DNA of 33,301 nt from Actinomycetota bacterium. GTDB lineage: Bacteria; Actinomycetota; Geothermincolia; Geothermincolales; RBG-13-55-18. Both the position numbers and the translations under genes were made by a program. The DNA is taken from the NCBI GenBank assembly GCA_015711955.1, contig JACVJK010000019.1, positions 1 through 33,301 on the forward strand. Direction: 5' to 3'. Below the pieces are notes generated by a model. The model was given only the letters and a program-made list of their open reading frames with translations, was not told the origin of the DNA and did no database searches. Below are positions 9,574-18,860 of the stretch, in pieces. The number at the start of each line of letters is the position of its first letter. Position 1 is the stretch's first letter.

Positions 9574-11985
9574 ATGGGAAGAGCATTGGAAGAGAAAAGC
9601 GTGTTAATGACCCTATCGGGCAGTAGGCTCACGGTCTTGTTCTTGTGCCTGCTCACCTTGGCCATCTCCTTGCCGGGGCCGTCCTCGCGGGCTTTCGGTA
9701 ACGCCACGGCCTCCCTCTCGGATACTGGGGATCTCCCCGCAGACCTCAAGGAAGCCATAGGACATTCCGTTTCCAGGGGCTACATGATGGCCGAGCCTGA
9801 CGGCAGGTTCCGCCCGGGGGAAGCCGCCTCCCGAGCGGAATGTGCCCGGGCGCTGGTATCCGTCTTCGGCTTTGGCGGTGATCCTATTGATCCCTTGATC
9901 TGTTTCCCCGACCTCGGAAAGGATCATCCGGCCTACCGTTGGGCCAATCTGGCGGTGCGGCACGGGCTGATGCGACCTCGACCCAACGGGAGGTTCGCAG
10001 CGGAGGAGCCCGTGGCGTTGGAAGAAGTGGCCCTCGGGGTTTGCCGCGGACTCAATCTCGAAGCGCAGGCCCAACACCTTCAAGAACTTTTAGGGCCAGG
10101 TTGTCCCCATGCCGGTGCCCTGGTGACCTTTTTGAACCTGAGATTGAAGTATTCCGGGAGCCGGGTGTGGCCGGGCAATCCCTATCCCCGGGCGGAGTTG
10201 GCCTACACCCTTTGGAGGCTGGACAGGCTGGAGAGGTGGCGCCTAGGCTACGTGCGGGATACTTTCACCTCCGATCGATGTGCAGTGCCTGCCATGGGCA
10301 CCGAGCAGCGCAGGGCCATCACCTATGCGGGCGAGCGCATAGGCTGTCCTTACGTTTACGGGGGGGAGAGGGAGTCAGAGGGCGGGTTCGATTGCTCCGG
10401 GCTGGTCTACAACGTGCTCTGCCTGCGCATGGGATATCCCATGAAGCGAGTGGCAGACGACCAGGCGCGGGACGAGCGTTATCTAAAGGTGACCAGGGAG
10501 TCCCTGAGGCCGGGGGATGTCGTCTTCTTCTTCTCCAGTACCGGTAACGGGATGAGCGGTTACGTGAACCACGCCGGGCTTTACATCGGCAACGGCCTCT
10601 TCATCCACTCCACCGGTTCAAACTCTGGGGTCAGCGTGGACTGTCTGGATACCAGCGGATACTGGGGGAGCCACTTCGCCTGGGGAAGGAGGGTGATCGG
10701 CGGACCTTACCATGACCGTTTTGATACCTGGCTTTTGATGTTCAACCCCCATCCCCATCCCGTCCAGGTGAGCGTTGATTACCTTCGTCCTTCCGAACCC
10801 CCTGTGGCCAAGACCTATCAGGTTCCGCCCCTTTCGAGGTACACCGTCTCCGTGGACTCGCTCCTCAGTTGGGACGAAGTGTCCATGGTGGTCCGAGCCG
10901 AGGGAGGCGTGGTGGCGGAGCGGGCCGAATATTTCAACTACCAAGGATGGGCCGACGACGGACACGTCTCCACCGGAGGTCTCCCATCCCTTTGCGGTCA
11001 TTTCGCCGAAGGCTACACCGGCGAGGGCTTTCACACCTGGCTGCTCATGGCCAACCCCGAGGAGAGGAGGGCGGAGGTAGAGGTGACCTTCCTCAGGGAG
11101 GGAAGGCCTCCCCTGGTGCAGCATTACTCCATCCCTCCGCGGTCCCGTCATACAGTTTTCGTGAACGGTGTGCCGGGTATCTCGGAAGAGAGCGTGGGGA
11201 TGAGTTACCGATCCCTCAACGGCGTGAGGGTGGTGGCCGAAAGGGCTGTCTATTTCCGCTACCGGGGGAAGCAAAGAGGAGGTCACTGCAGCCAGGCGGT
11301 GACAGAACCCGCCGCTGAGCTCTACTTCGCCGAGGGCTATACGGGCGGGGGCTTCGACACCTGGCTCCTGTTGGCCAATCCTAACCCAGAAGAAGCCCGG
11401 ATAACCGTTCGTTATCTCCTCCCGGGAGGGGGGTTGGTGGAAGACCGGAGAGTAGTCCCCGCCTTCTCCCGGCTTACCTTGAACGCAAAAGAGAAGGTGC
11501 CAGGGGCTTCCTTCGGCGTCCACCTGGTGTCGGAAAACGGGGTGGGGATAGTGGCCGAACGGGCCATGTATTTCCAGTATCGGGGAAAGGTGGACGGGGG
11601 ACACTGCTCCCCTGCGGTCGCATCGCCGGGAAGGGAGTGGTACATGGCGGAGGGATACACGGGAGGGGAATTCGAGACTTGGGTCCTCCTGTCCAATCCC
11701 AACCCCGAGAGCAATCCGGTGGAAGTGGTCTTTTACCGGGAGGATGGTTCACGGGTGGTGAGAAAATTGGTGCTCGCTCCCTTATCCCGGGAGACCCTGG
11801 AAGTCAAGAGGATCGGCGGCCTGGAGAGCTGTTCCTTCGCCATATACGCCAAAGGCAAGCTGCCCTTCTTCGCCGAAAGGTCCTCTTATTTCGTCTACCG
11901 GGGATGGAAGGGGGGAAGTAACGCCCAGGCGACGCCCCAACCCATGGAGGTGATCTACTTCGCCGAGGGCTATACGGGCGGTTGA
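9574..11985 (+). CDS. Secreted SLH-like / NlpC-P60 peptidoglycan hydrolase with C-terminal ~106-aa repeats
   Basis: Signal peptide-like N-terminus; SLH-like segments (AIGHSVSRGYMMAEPDGRFRPGEAASRAECARALV); NlpC/P60 GFDCSGLVYNV ... NHAGLYIGNG; four repeats of FxTWLLxxNP...FAEGYTGG. Confidence 0.85.
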   Translation: MGRALEEKSVLMTLSGSRLTVLFLCLLTLAISLPGPSSRAFGNATASLSDTGDLPADLKEAIGHSVSRGYMMAEPDGRFRPGEAASRAECARALVSVFGFGGDPIDPLICFPDLGKDHPAYRWANLAVRHGLMRPRPNGRFAAEEPVALEEVALGVCRGLNLEAQAQHLQELLGPGCPHAGALVTFLNLRLKYSGSRVWPGNPYPRAELAYTLWRLDRLERWRLGYVRDTFTSDRCAVPAMGTEQRRAITYAGERIGCPYVYGGERESEGGFDCSGLVYNVLCLRMGYPMKRVADDQARDERYLKVTRESLRPGDVVFFFSSTGNGMSGYVNHAGLYIGNGLFIHSTGSNSGVSVDCLDTSGYWGSHFAWGRRVIGGPYHDRFDTWLLMFNPHPHPVQVSVDYLRPSEPPVAKTYQVPPLSRYTVSVDSLLSWDEVSMVVRAEGGVVAERAEYFNYQGWADDGHVSTGGLPSLCGHFAEGYTGEGFHTWLLMANPEERRAEVEVTFLREGRPPLVQHYSIPPRSRHTVFVNGVPGISEESVGMSYRSLNGVRVVAERAVYFRYRGKQRGGHCSQAVTEPAAELYFAEGYTGGGFDTWLLLANPNPEEARITVRYLLPGGGLVEDRRVVPAFSRLTLNAKEKVPGASFGVHLVSENGVGIVAERAMYFQYRGKVDGGHCSPAVASPGREWYMAEGYTGGEFETWVLLSNPNPESNPVEVVFYREDGSRVVRKLVLAPLSRETLEVKRIGGLESCSFAIYAKGKLPFFAERSSYFVYRGWKGGSNAQATPQPMEVIYFAEGYTGG
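10711..11985 (+). repeat. Intragenic tandem repeat, ~318 bp period (four units, ending within a fifth unit's opening motif)
   Basis: TWLL/TWVL-xxNP motifs begin near 10711, 11027, 11350 and 11669; an exact 28-bp copy (TCTACTTCGCCGAGGGCTATACGGGCGG) occurs at 11321-11348 and 11954-11981. Confidence 0.8.
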
Positions 11986-12036
11986 TGGGACAGGAAGGGA
12001 TCCCCTGACTCACCGGGTCGGATGTCATCCATGAGA

Positions 12037-12783
12037 TCAGTCCCTTAGGGCAGAGAGGGCGGCGCCGTAAGCCCCCACCAATTGGGGCTCGGGAGGCACC
12101 AAGACCGGCAGGCCCAACCTCTCTTCCAGCAACTCCCTGAGGCAGGGGTTCAGGGCTACCCCCCCCGCGAAGACCACTTCTTCCCGAACCCCTACTCTCC
12201 GGAGCAAGGAGAGACAGCGGTCGCAGATGGCCTCGTGAAGGCCGCGGGCGATGAGGGGGAGGGGTGTACCCTGGGCTATCAAGCTGGTCACCTCCGATTC
12301 GGCGAACACCGCGCACATGCTGGAGATCTTCACCGATCCCCCCGCCCCCAGGGCCAGACGCGCCATATCCTCCAAGCCCAGCTTCATGGCCCCGGCCATG
12401 ACCTCCAGGAACTTTCCCGTCCCGGCGGCGCATCGGTCGTTCATCTGGAACTCCACTACCCTTCCGGAATCGTCCACCGATATGGCCTTGGTATCCTGAC
12501 CGCCGATGTCCAGGATGGTGCGGCAGCCAGGGAAGACGCGGTGGCACCCCAAGGCAAAGGCGGTGATCTCCGTGATGACCCGGTGAGCGAAGTGGGCCTG
12601 GGCCAGGTGCCGGCCGTAGCCGGTGGCCACCAGCAAGTCCACTTCTATCCCGTTCAGGATTTTCTGGCATTGGGATAGGGGGTCAAAGGTGGTCTCCACC
12701 AGGTCCCGGTGCACCACGTCACCGTCATCCAGCACCACCAGGCCAATGGTCCTCGACCCTATGTCCAATCCTGCCACCCTCAT
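12037..12783 (-). CDS. Acyl-CoA dehydratase activase (BadF/BcrA/HgdC ATPase family)
   Basis: GLDIGSRTIGLVV, TGYGRHLAQ, ILDIGGQDTKAI, NDRCAAGTGKFLEVMA, CAVFAESEVTSLIAQG, VVFAGGVALNPCL. Confidence 0.93.
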   Translation of the reverse strand: MRVAGLDIGSRTIGLVVLDDGDVVHRDLVETTFDPLSQCQKILNGIEVDLLVATGYGRHLAQAHFAHRVITEITAFALGCHRVFPGCRTILDIGGQDTKAISVDDSGRVVEFQMNDRCAAGTGKFLEVMAGAMKLGLEDMARLALGAGGSVKISSMCAVFAESEVTSLIAQGTPLPLIARGLHEAICDRCLSLLRRVGVREEVVFAGGVALNPCLRELLEERLGLPVLVPPEPQLVGAYGAALSALRD

Positions 12784-12904
12784 GACCGCCTCCTCAGCCC
12801 TCGTCTGCCGAACCGCGAGTTCTCGAGTGCCGCTACGACGTCGAGCTTCCCTAGTTTTCCACGAACCTTTGGAGAAGGGAATGTATTTGCACCAGGGTTT
12901 GTTG

Positions 12905-13270
12905 TCACGACGTCATGCCTCCCTCGCTTTCCATGAACCGGGAGTAGTAGGGCACCATCTCCCGGAAGCCCGTCCCCTCCCGGCGCAGCGCCTGCTCGGC
13001 TGCCTTGGCCCAGTGGGAGGGAACCCTCAAGGATATACCGCAGTGAAGAGAGAACTCCCTGGGCGTGTTCACCACCGAGAACGGGATTTCCGCTCTCCTC
13101 AACGCCCCCTCTGCCCTCAATGCCTGGTGTGGGGAGTCGAAGAGGAAGAGACAGCAGTTAGTGTTCCTCGATCCCTCCCCGAAATGCCGCGGGATCTCGC
13201 CCCCCTTCTTCATGACCTTCGCCCCCGAGATTGCCGACCTCCTCGTGACCTGTTGGCTCTCCGTCGCCAA
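12905..13270 (-). CDS. DUF3343 (putative Se/S carrier-like) domain protein
   Basis: CCLFLFDSPHQALRAEGALRRAEIPFSVVNTPREFSLHCGISLRV; directly upstream of the activase on the same strand. The true start is probably internal (MKKGGEI...). Confidence 0.7.
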   Translation of the reverse strand: MATESQQVTRRSAISGAKVMKKGGEIPRHFGEGSRNTNCCLFLFDSPHQALRAEGALRRAEIPFSVVNTPREFSLHCGISLRVPSHWAKAAEQALRREGTGFREMVPYYSRFMESEGGMTS

Positions 13271-13689
13271 ATCGCCTTCCTCATGACCTTCCCCCTGCGA
13301 TTACCGGTTCTGCATGACATAAATGATTATTCCAGAAAATGGTCCTCTGGGAGAGGGCGATGCACAACCGAGCCCGGCGACCCCGAAGGAGCAAAAGCTG
13401 CTTCCCCGGACCGCCGGGAGGCCTTCAGGGAGTACCTGACCCCGTTTCCCGGAAGGGCCGTCGTTAGGGGGAGGGAAACCCTCATAACATAAGGGACTGA
13501 CCTGAGGGCCCCAGTAATACGCTGGAACTCCCCCGTGCCTGACCCTCGGCAGGGCTCGTCGTGGCGGGTCTGTCAGCACGGGGACCGCGTTTAGCAGCTC
13601 CTTGGTGAGGAGATAAAAGAGTAAAATGTGTCGTCGCTTGCCGATTTTATCGTGGACGCGTGGCGAGAAAGAGAGGGGGGTGCCTTTAA

Positions 13690-14469
13690 GTGGGTAACAG
13701 GAGCAGCGGCAAGGAGTTCGGGAGAATACGCCTCTTCAACGCCGTCATGGCCGTCCTGCACAGTTTGCAGGGCCTGCTCATGCTCCTATTGAGCAACGAT
13801 TATTCGCTTCCTGTGACCACCACCTTCCTGAGGGGAGGGGGGCCTCTGGATCAGCCTCGCATGCCCGAGGTCTTGGCCCGTTTGCGCATAGGACCGCTGG
13901 TGGCGGCCTTCCTCTTCATGAGCGCCCTTGCCCACCTGATATTGGTCCTCCCGGGCGTTTTCCGTTGGTACACCAGCAACTTGTCTCGAGGCATGAACCC
14001 CGCCCGCTGGATGGAGTATTCCCTCAGCGCCAGCCTCATGATCGTGCTCATCGCCATGCTCTCGGGCGTGTTCGATCTGGGCGCTCTTTTGCTCATCTTC
14101 TTTTTGAACGCCAGCATGATCCTTTTCGGCTGGCTCATGGAAGCAATGAACCAGTACACGGAGAAGGTGGACTGGCTCCCTTTTTACTTCGGCTGCCTGG
14201 CGGGTATCGTTCCTTGGGTGGTGGTGGCGATATACTTCTTCGGGGCCTTGGCCGACCCGCAGGCCCGAGTGCCCACCTTCGTATACTTCACCCTTCCCAT
14301 ACTCTTCGTGTTCTTCAACATCTTCGCTTTGAACATGGCGCTGCAGTACCGGAAGGTGGGCCCCTGGCGTGATTATCTCTTCGGGGAAAGGGTGTACATC
14401 CTCTTGAGCCTTCTCTCCAAATCATTTTTGGCTTGGATGGTCTTCGGGGGCACCCTGCGAGGAAGGTAG
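13690..14469 (+). CDS. Heliorhodopsin
   Basis: 259 aa, about 7 hydrophobic segments; TM3-like RWMEYSLSASLMIVLIA (E109, codon 14014-14016), NASMILFGWLMEAMNQ, PFYFGCLAGIVPWVV, TM7-like ILLSLLSKSFLAWMVFGGTLR (K244, codon 14419-14421). GTG start with upstream AGAGGGGGG. Confidence 0.88.
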   Translation: MGNRSSGKEFGRIRLFNAVMAVLHSLQGLLMLLLSNDYSLPVTTTFLRGGGPLDQPRMPEVLARLRIGPLVAAFLFMSALAHLILVLPGVFRWYTSNLSRGMNPARWMEYSLSASLMIVLIAMLSGVFDLGALLLIFFLNASMILFGWLMEAMNQYTEKVDWLPFYFGCLAGIVPWVVVAIYFFGALADPQARVPTFVYFTLPILFVFFNIFALNMALQYRKVGPWRDYLFGERVYILLSLLSKSFLAWMVFGGTLRGR

Positions 14470-14648
14470 TGCTTCGGAAGGCGGTTTACCGGGTGCGCTC
14501 CCGAGGGCCTGGCTTGAAGGGCAGAAAGGGGCGCGCTGACCGCAGGCATGGGAGGTCAGTTCGGCCGGGCGGGCGCCCATGGGGCAACCGTTCGGCTTGG
14601 GGTGGCCATGAATATCCCTTTAAAAGTTCCCTTAAAAGGCGCCTTTAC

Positions 14649-15401
14649 TTAACCTGACGTTTTTCGGATGAACTCCGGGCAACGCCTGATTATTAACTCC
14701 CGGTCGTGGTCCAAGGTGGCCACGTGATACGAGTTCTCCAGCCAGACCAGCTCTTTTTCTCGCGACGAGACCCGGTCCAGGATCAGGGGCCCGTTGGAGG
14801 GAGGGACCACGTGATCCTGTTTGGACACGAAAACCAGGATCGGGGCGGTCACCTGGTTTAGACGGGCTTTCACCATCCGAGTGAGCTTCAACAACTCGTG
14901 GGCCGCCCTCACCGGCACCCGCTCATAGCAGAGTTCTTTCTGGGAAGGGTCCTTTATGTCGCTGCCCACTCCAGGGACCGTCTTGAGGATGTACTTCACC
15001 ACCGGGGTGAGGAGGAGCAAGGGGTTCTTCATGTCTACCGCGGCGTTGATGGGCATCAAGCCCGCTACCTCCTGGGGGTAGCGCTCACCCAAGTAGAGGG
15101 CGAGGGTGCCTCCCATGGAAAGGCCGGTGACGTACACCCGAGAACACCTTTCCTGCAACGCCTTGAAGCCCCTTTCCGCCTCACCGGTCCATTCTTCCCA
15201 CGACCTCTTAGCGAGGTCCTCGATGTCCGTTCCATGACCGGGCAGGCGAGGGCCCAGCACGGTGAACCCTTCCTTGGCCAGCCCTTCCCCCAGTGGCCGA
15301 ACGCTCTGGGTGGTACCGGTGAAACCATGGAGGACCAGTACCCCCGTCTTTCCTCCGTCGAAAAAGAAAGGTTCAGCTCCCCTCATCACCTTGGGTGACA
15401 T
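14649..15401 (-). CDS. Alpha/beta hydrolase (carboxylesterase / monoacylglycerol lipase-like)
   Basis: GVLVLHGFTGTTQS, VTGLSMGGTLAL (GxSxG), ENSYHVATLDHD; ATG at 15401 preceded by AAAGGGGGTGG. Confidence 0.88.
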   Translation of the reverse strand: MSPKVMRGAEPFFFDGGKTGVLVLHGFTGTTQSVRPLGEGLAKEGFTVLGPRLPGHGTDIEDLAKRSWEEWTGEAERGFKALQERCSRVYVTGLSMGGTLALYLGERYPQEVAGLMPINAAVDMKNPLLLLTPVVKYILKTVPGVGSDIKDPSQKELCYERVPVRAAHELLKLTRMVKARLNQVTAPILVFVSKQDHVVPPSNGPLILDRVSSREKELVWLENSYHVATLDHDRELIIRRCPEFIRKTSG

Positions 15402-15559
15402 CAGTCCACCCCCTTTCCGTTCCGCGGTGATGGCCCGTAAAACCTCCTCAGTCACGACGCTTGGGCACCTGGGTTTGCCCTGATATGGCACCCTCGGTCG
15501 GGGTCTTTTTGGCTATGATCGGAAGCGGAAGCCGCTCGCCTGCCGGAAGGTCCTGTGGT

Positions 15560-17059
15560 TCAGCAACCCTCCTCCAGCCAGTTCAGGCAGCGCTCCACCG
15601 CTTTTTTCCAGCCCTTTTTCAGGGCGGCCATCTCCCTTATTTTCTCCGTACGAGGCAAGAACCTTCTTTCTTCCTCCCAGGTGGAGGAGATCTCCTCCAG
15701 GTCCTTCCAGTACCCCACCGCCAGCCCTGCCAAAAGGGCCGCCCCCAAAGAGGTGGTCTCTTTCACCACCGGACGGACCACTGGCACTCCCAGCAGGTCA
15801 GCCTGATATTCCAGCAGCAGATCCATGACGCTGGCCCCTCCGTCCACCCTGAGCTCCCTTATGGGGATCCCGGTCTCCTCCACCATCAGTTGGATGATGT
15901 CGTCGGTCTGCAAGGCCATGGACTCGATGACCGCTCGCGCAATATGAGCCCTGCCCGTTCCTCGGGTCATCCCTATCATCAGTGCCCTGGCGGACGGATC
16001 CCAATAGGGGGCCCCCAGTCCCACGAAGGCCGGGACGAAGAAAACCCCCTCACTGCTTTCCACGCTCCTGGCCATGGGCTCTACCTCCTGGGCCTCGCCG
16101 ATGATTCCCAGGCCATCCCTGAGCCAGTTGATGGCCGCGCCGGTGACGAATATGGAGCCCTCCAGGGCATAGGTGGTCCGTCCACCTATGCTCCAGGCCA
16201 CCGTGGTGAGGAGGCCCCGCTTTGACAGGGTGGGGCTTTCTCCAGTGTTCATGAGCACGAAGCTGCCCGTACCGTAGGTGTTCTTGGTCATGCCGGGATG
16301 GAAGCAGGCTTGACCGAACAGGGCCGCCTGCTGGTCGCCGGCGATGCCCGATATCGGGGCCCCTATCCCCAAAAAGGAGTCGGGGTCGGCATGTCCGAAG
16401 ACGCCGCTGGAATCCCTCACCTGCGGGAGCATGGAGAGGGGAACCCCTAAGATGTCCGCCAACTCCGCGTCCCAGGCTAGCTGGTGGATGTTGAACAGGA
16501 GAGTGCGGCTGGCATTGGAAGCGTCGGTAGCGTGTAACCTTCCCCCGGTCATGCGGAAGAGGAGCCAAGAGTCCACCGTGCCGAAGGCGAGCTCCCCCGC
16601 CTCCGCCCTCTTGGCGATATCGGGCTCGTTCTCCATCACCCAGGACAGTTTGGTGCCTGAGAAATAGGGGTCGAGCAATAAACCGGTTCTCTGGCGGAAG
16701 GTATCCTGGTGGCCGAGTTCCTTGAGTTTGCGGCATATGTCTGCGCTGCGCCGGCACTGCCATACTATGGCTCGCCTCACCGGCCTTGCGGTTTCCCGGT
16801 CCCAGATTATCGAGGTCTCCCTCTGATTGGTGATTCCCACCGCCGCTACCTGACCAGGGTCTATGTTCCCCGTTTCCAGGACCTCGCGCACGCCCTCGAG
16901 GGTCACCTCCCATATCTCCTCGGGATCATGTTCCACCCAGCCGGGCCGGGGATAATACTGGGGGAACTCGCGGTTGGCGATGGCAATGGGCTTTTGGTCC
17001 CTGCCGTAGGCCACCACCTTGGTGCCGGTGGTCCCCTGGTCGATGGCCAGCACGTACAT
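15560..17059 (-). CDS. glpK: Glycerol kinase
   Basis: MYVLAIDQGTTGTKVV, PGWVEHDPEEIW, TNQRETSIIWDRETARPVRRAIVWQCRRS, AGDQQAALFGQACF, ALEGSIFVTGAAINWLRD. Confidence 0.95.
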   Translation of the reverse strand: MYVLAIDQGTTGTKVVAYGRDQKPIAIANREFPQYYPRPGWVEHDPEEIWEVTLEGVREVLETGNIDPGQVAAVGITNQRETSIIWDRETARPVRRAIVWQCRRSADICRKLKELGHQDTFRQRTGLLLDPYFSGTKLSWVMENEPDIAKRAEAGELAFGTVDSWLLFRMTGGRLHATDASNASRTLLFNIHQLAWDAELADILGVPLSMLPQVRDSSGVFGHADPDSFLGIGAPISGIAGDQQAALFGQACFHPGMTKNTYGTGSFVLMNTGESPTLSKRGLLTTVAWSIGGRTTYALEGSIFVTGAAINWLRDGLGIIGEAQEVEPMARSVESSEGVFFVPAFVGLGAPYWDPSARALMIGMTRGTGRAHIARAVIESMALQTDDIIQLMVEETGIPIRELRVDGGASVMDLLLEYQADLLGVPVVRPVVKETTSLGAALLAGLAVGYWKDLEEISSTWEEERRFLPRTEKIREMAALKKGWKKAVERCLNWLEEGC

Positions 17060-17080
17060 CCCCTCACCCCCTCACTGGTT

Positions 17081-18619
17081 TCAGGTCTCCTCGACTTCCG
17101 TCCCCCCAGGTGCGGATCCCTCCTCTTTCTGGGAGATTTGGGGGCGCAGGTCCACTATCCTCCGTTCCCTGCCCGCCCTCTCCAAGCCCAGGCGATCCAG
17201 CAGGCGGTTCAGCCCCATGAAGACCACTTTGGAAGGGGTAATTTCCACTTCTTTCTGGAGCAGGTCCACGAGTTCCTTTTCTAAATGCTTCTTCATGATC
17301 CCCTCCACAGGGGTGACGTAGAGGATTATCTCGTCGAGGTCGTAGGGGTCGTCGTTGCGCTTCCTGATCTCCAACTGCCACTCCAGCACGTCCTTGTGGC
17401 CCGAGAGCAGGGGATAGAAGGCGTTGAGATCCACCAGGGTACCTTTCAGTTTGGTAAGCTGGAATTCCTTGTATTCCGAAGCCCGGGTGATGGTGATGCC
17501 CAAGCGGGGCAGGCTCCTGCCGCAGTATGGGCAAGGTTCGTAACTTATCCCCTCCCGGACCAGGTCACCGGTGCGGAAGCGCAGCAGGACGCTCCCGCGC
17601 CAGTCCAAAGAGGAGTAGACTACCTCACCGCTTTCTCCCTCGTCTACCCTGTCGCCTGTCTCGGGGTCGATGATCTCCACGACCTCCATATCGGGGAATA
17701 AGTGGTAACCGGAGCTTTTCTCCTTCGACAGTGCGGAAGGACGGCACTCGCTCCAGGCCACCCTTCCCTCGGTGAAGCCGTAGGTGGCCATCACCGCCGC
17801 TCCCTCCGCCCCCACCCTTTTCAGGAGGTATTGGATCTTGTCCTTCAATCCCTCGGGGAGTGCGTCGCCTCCCAACATCACGGTGTGGAGGCGAGAGAGG
17901 TCTCTTCCCTCCTCCGCCGCCCTTCTCAGCAGGTGGTAAGCATAGGAAGGGGTGGCGGTGAGCACGTTGCCTCTCAACTTTTCCAGGGCATCGAGGATGC
18001 GCTCCGTGCCCAATATCCTTCCTCCGCCGGTGTGCAGGGCAGGCATCCCCGCCGCCTCGGCGGCGAAATATGTCATCCAAAACGCCAGATGAGGGGCGAA
18101 GGGAAAGGCGTTTATGAGTACGTCCTCCCTTTTCAGTTCCGCCAGTTCGAAGAGTCGGCGTCCGGCTTCCCTGACCCGAGCGAGGTCGTGACGGGTGTAG
18201 AAGATGGGGGTGGGAAGGGCGGTCCTGCCGATGGTGAAGTGGGTGTGCACCGGCAGATACTCTTCCTGGAGCAGCTGAGTGTAACCCTTCCTGCCCCGGG
18301 TGGCCCGCAACCAGGCGTGTTTCATCCTAATGGCAGGAGAGATCCCCTTGAACTTCTCGGGATCGGGCTGGAGAAGGAGGGAAAGGGGCAACTCCGGATT
18401 GTCGGGGAGGGGGGCTATGTCCGCCTTAGTGGTGAAGGGTATGCAATCTATCTCTTCCAGTCGACTGATGTGCCTCGGCTTCAGCCTTTGGTGTTTGAAC
18501 AGTCTCCGGTAGAAAGGGCTGAAAGGATAAACCTGCTCCCTCAGGTAGCGAAGAAACCTTTGCTCCTGGGCCAGACGGTAGAGTCGATAAGGCATCCGAT
18601 CCCATAAGGTTTTACTCAT
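17081..18619 (-). CDS. Phenylacetate-CoA ligase (PaaK)-like adenylate-forming enzyme
   Basis: SPFYRRLFK N-terminal signature, ATYGFTEGRVAWSEC, FRTGDLVREGISYEPCPYCGRSLPRLG. Confidence 0.83.
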   Translation of the reverse strand: MSKTLWDRMPYRLYRLAQEQRFLRYLREQVYPFSPFYRRLFKHQRLKPRHISRLEEIDCIPFTTKADIAPLPDNPELPLSLLLQPDPEKFKGISPAIRMKHAWLRATRGRKGYTQLLQEEYLPVHTHFTIGRTALPTPIFYTRHDLARVREAGRRLFELAELKREDVLINAFPFAPHLAFWMTYFAAEAAGMPALHTGGGRILGTERILDALEKLRGNVLTATPSYAYHLLRRAAEEGRDLSRLHTVMLGGDALPEGLKDKIQYLLKRVGAEGAAVMATYGFTEGRVAWSECRPSALSKEKSSGYHLFPDMEVVEIIDPETGDRVDEGESGEVVYSSLDWRGSVLLRFRTGDLVREGISYEPCPYCGRSLPRLGITITRASEYKEFQLTKLKGTLVDLNAFYPLLSGHKDVLEWQLEIRKRNDDPYDLDEIILYVTPVEGIMKKHLEKELVDLLQKEVEITPSKVVFMGLNRLLDRLGLERAGRERRIVDLRPQISQKEEGSAPGGTEVEET

Positions 18620-18860
18620 GGCTCCCCTCCCCTAAACCAGCTCGATCTCACTTTTGACAAACGAGAGTCGGAGCAGAGTGGTGCGTCTTTCGCTCTCATG
18701 CCCCGACTGTGGCTGATCAAGCCCTTCACTCGCCCTCGATACTACCATGAATGGAGGCATGTCCGCCAAAAGATTGAGGCGGCTCATCGGGGGAGGTTTC
18801 GTCGGGAGCGATCTCGACCACGGGATTTACGGATATTTGTCCAAGCCGGAATCGTGAAAG

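Noticed and set aside
10618-11604. 328-aa minus-strand ORF
   Set aside because: Mirror ORF of the repeat region of the NlpC/P60 protein; no domain features.
11804-12670. 288-aa minus-strand ORF overlapping the activase
   Set aside because: Wrong reading frame of the activase gene; Arg/Gly/Pro-rich.
8077-13270. Selenium-dependent hydroxylase maturation cluster (desulfurase-like protein plus DUF3343)
   Set aside because: The two genes are separated by a convergent gene and the activase, and no selD, yqeB-like or molybdenum hydroxylase gene is present.
13360-13430. SRP RNA-like string (minus-strand GGTCCGGGGAAGCAGC)
   Set aside because: Lacks the full GGUCCGGAAGGAAGCAGC core and the expected asymmetric-loop fold; likely chance similarity.
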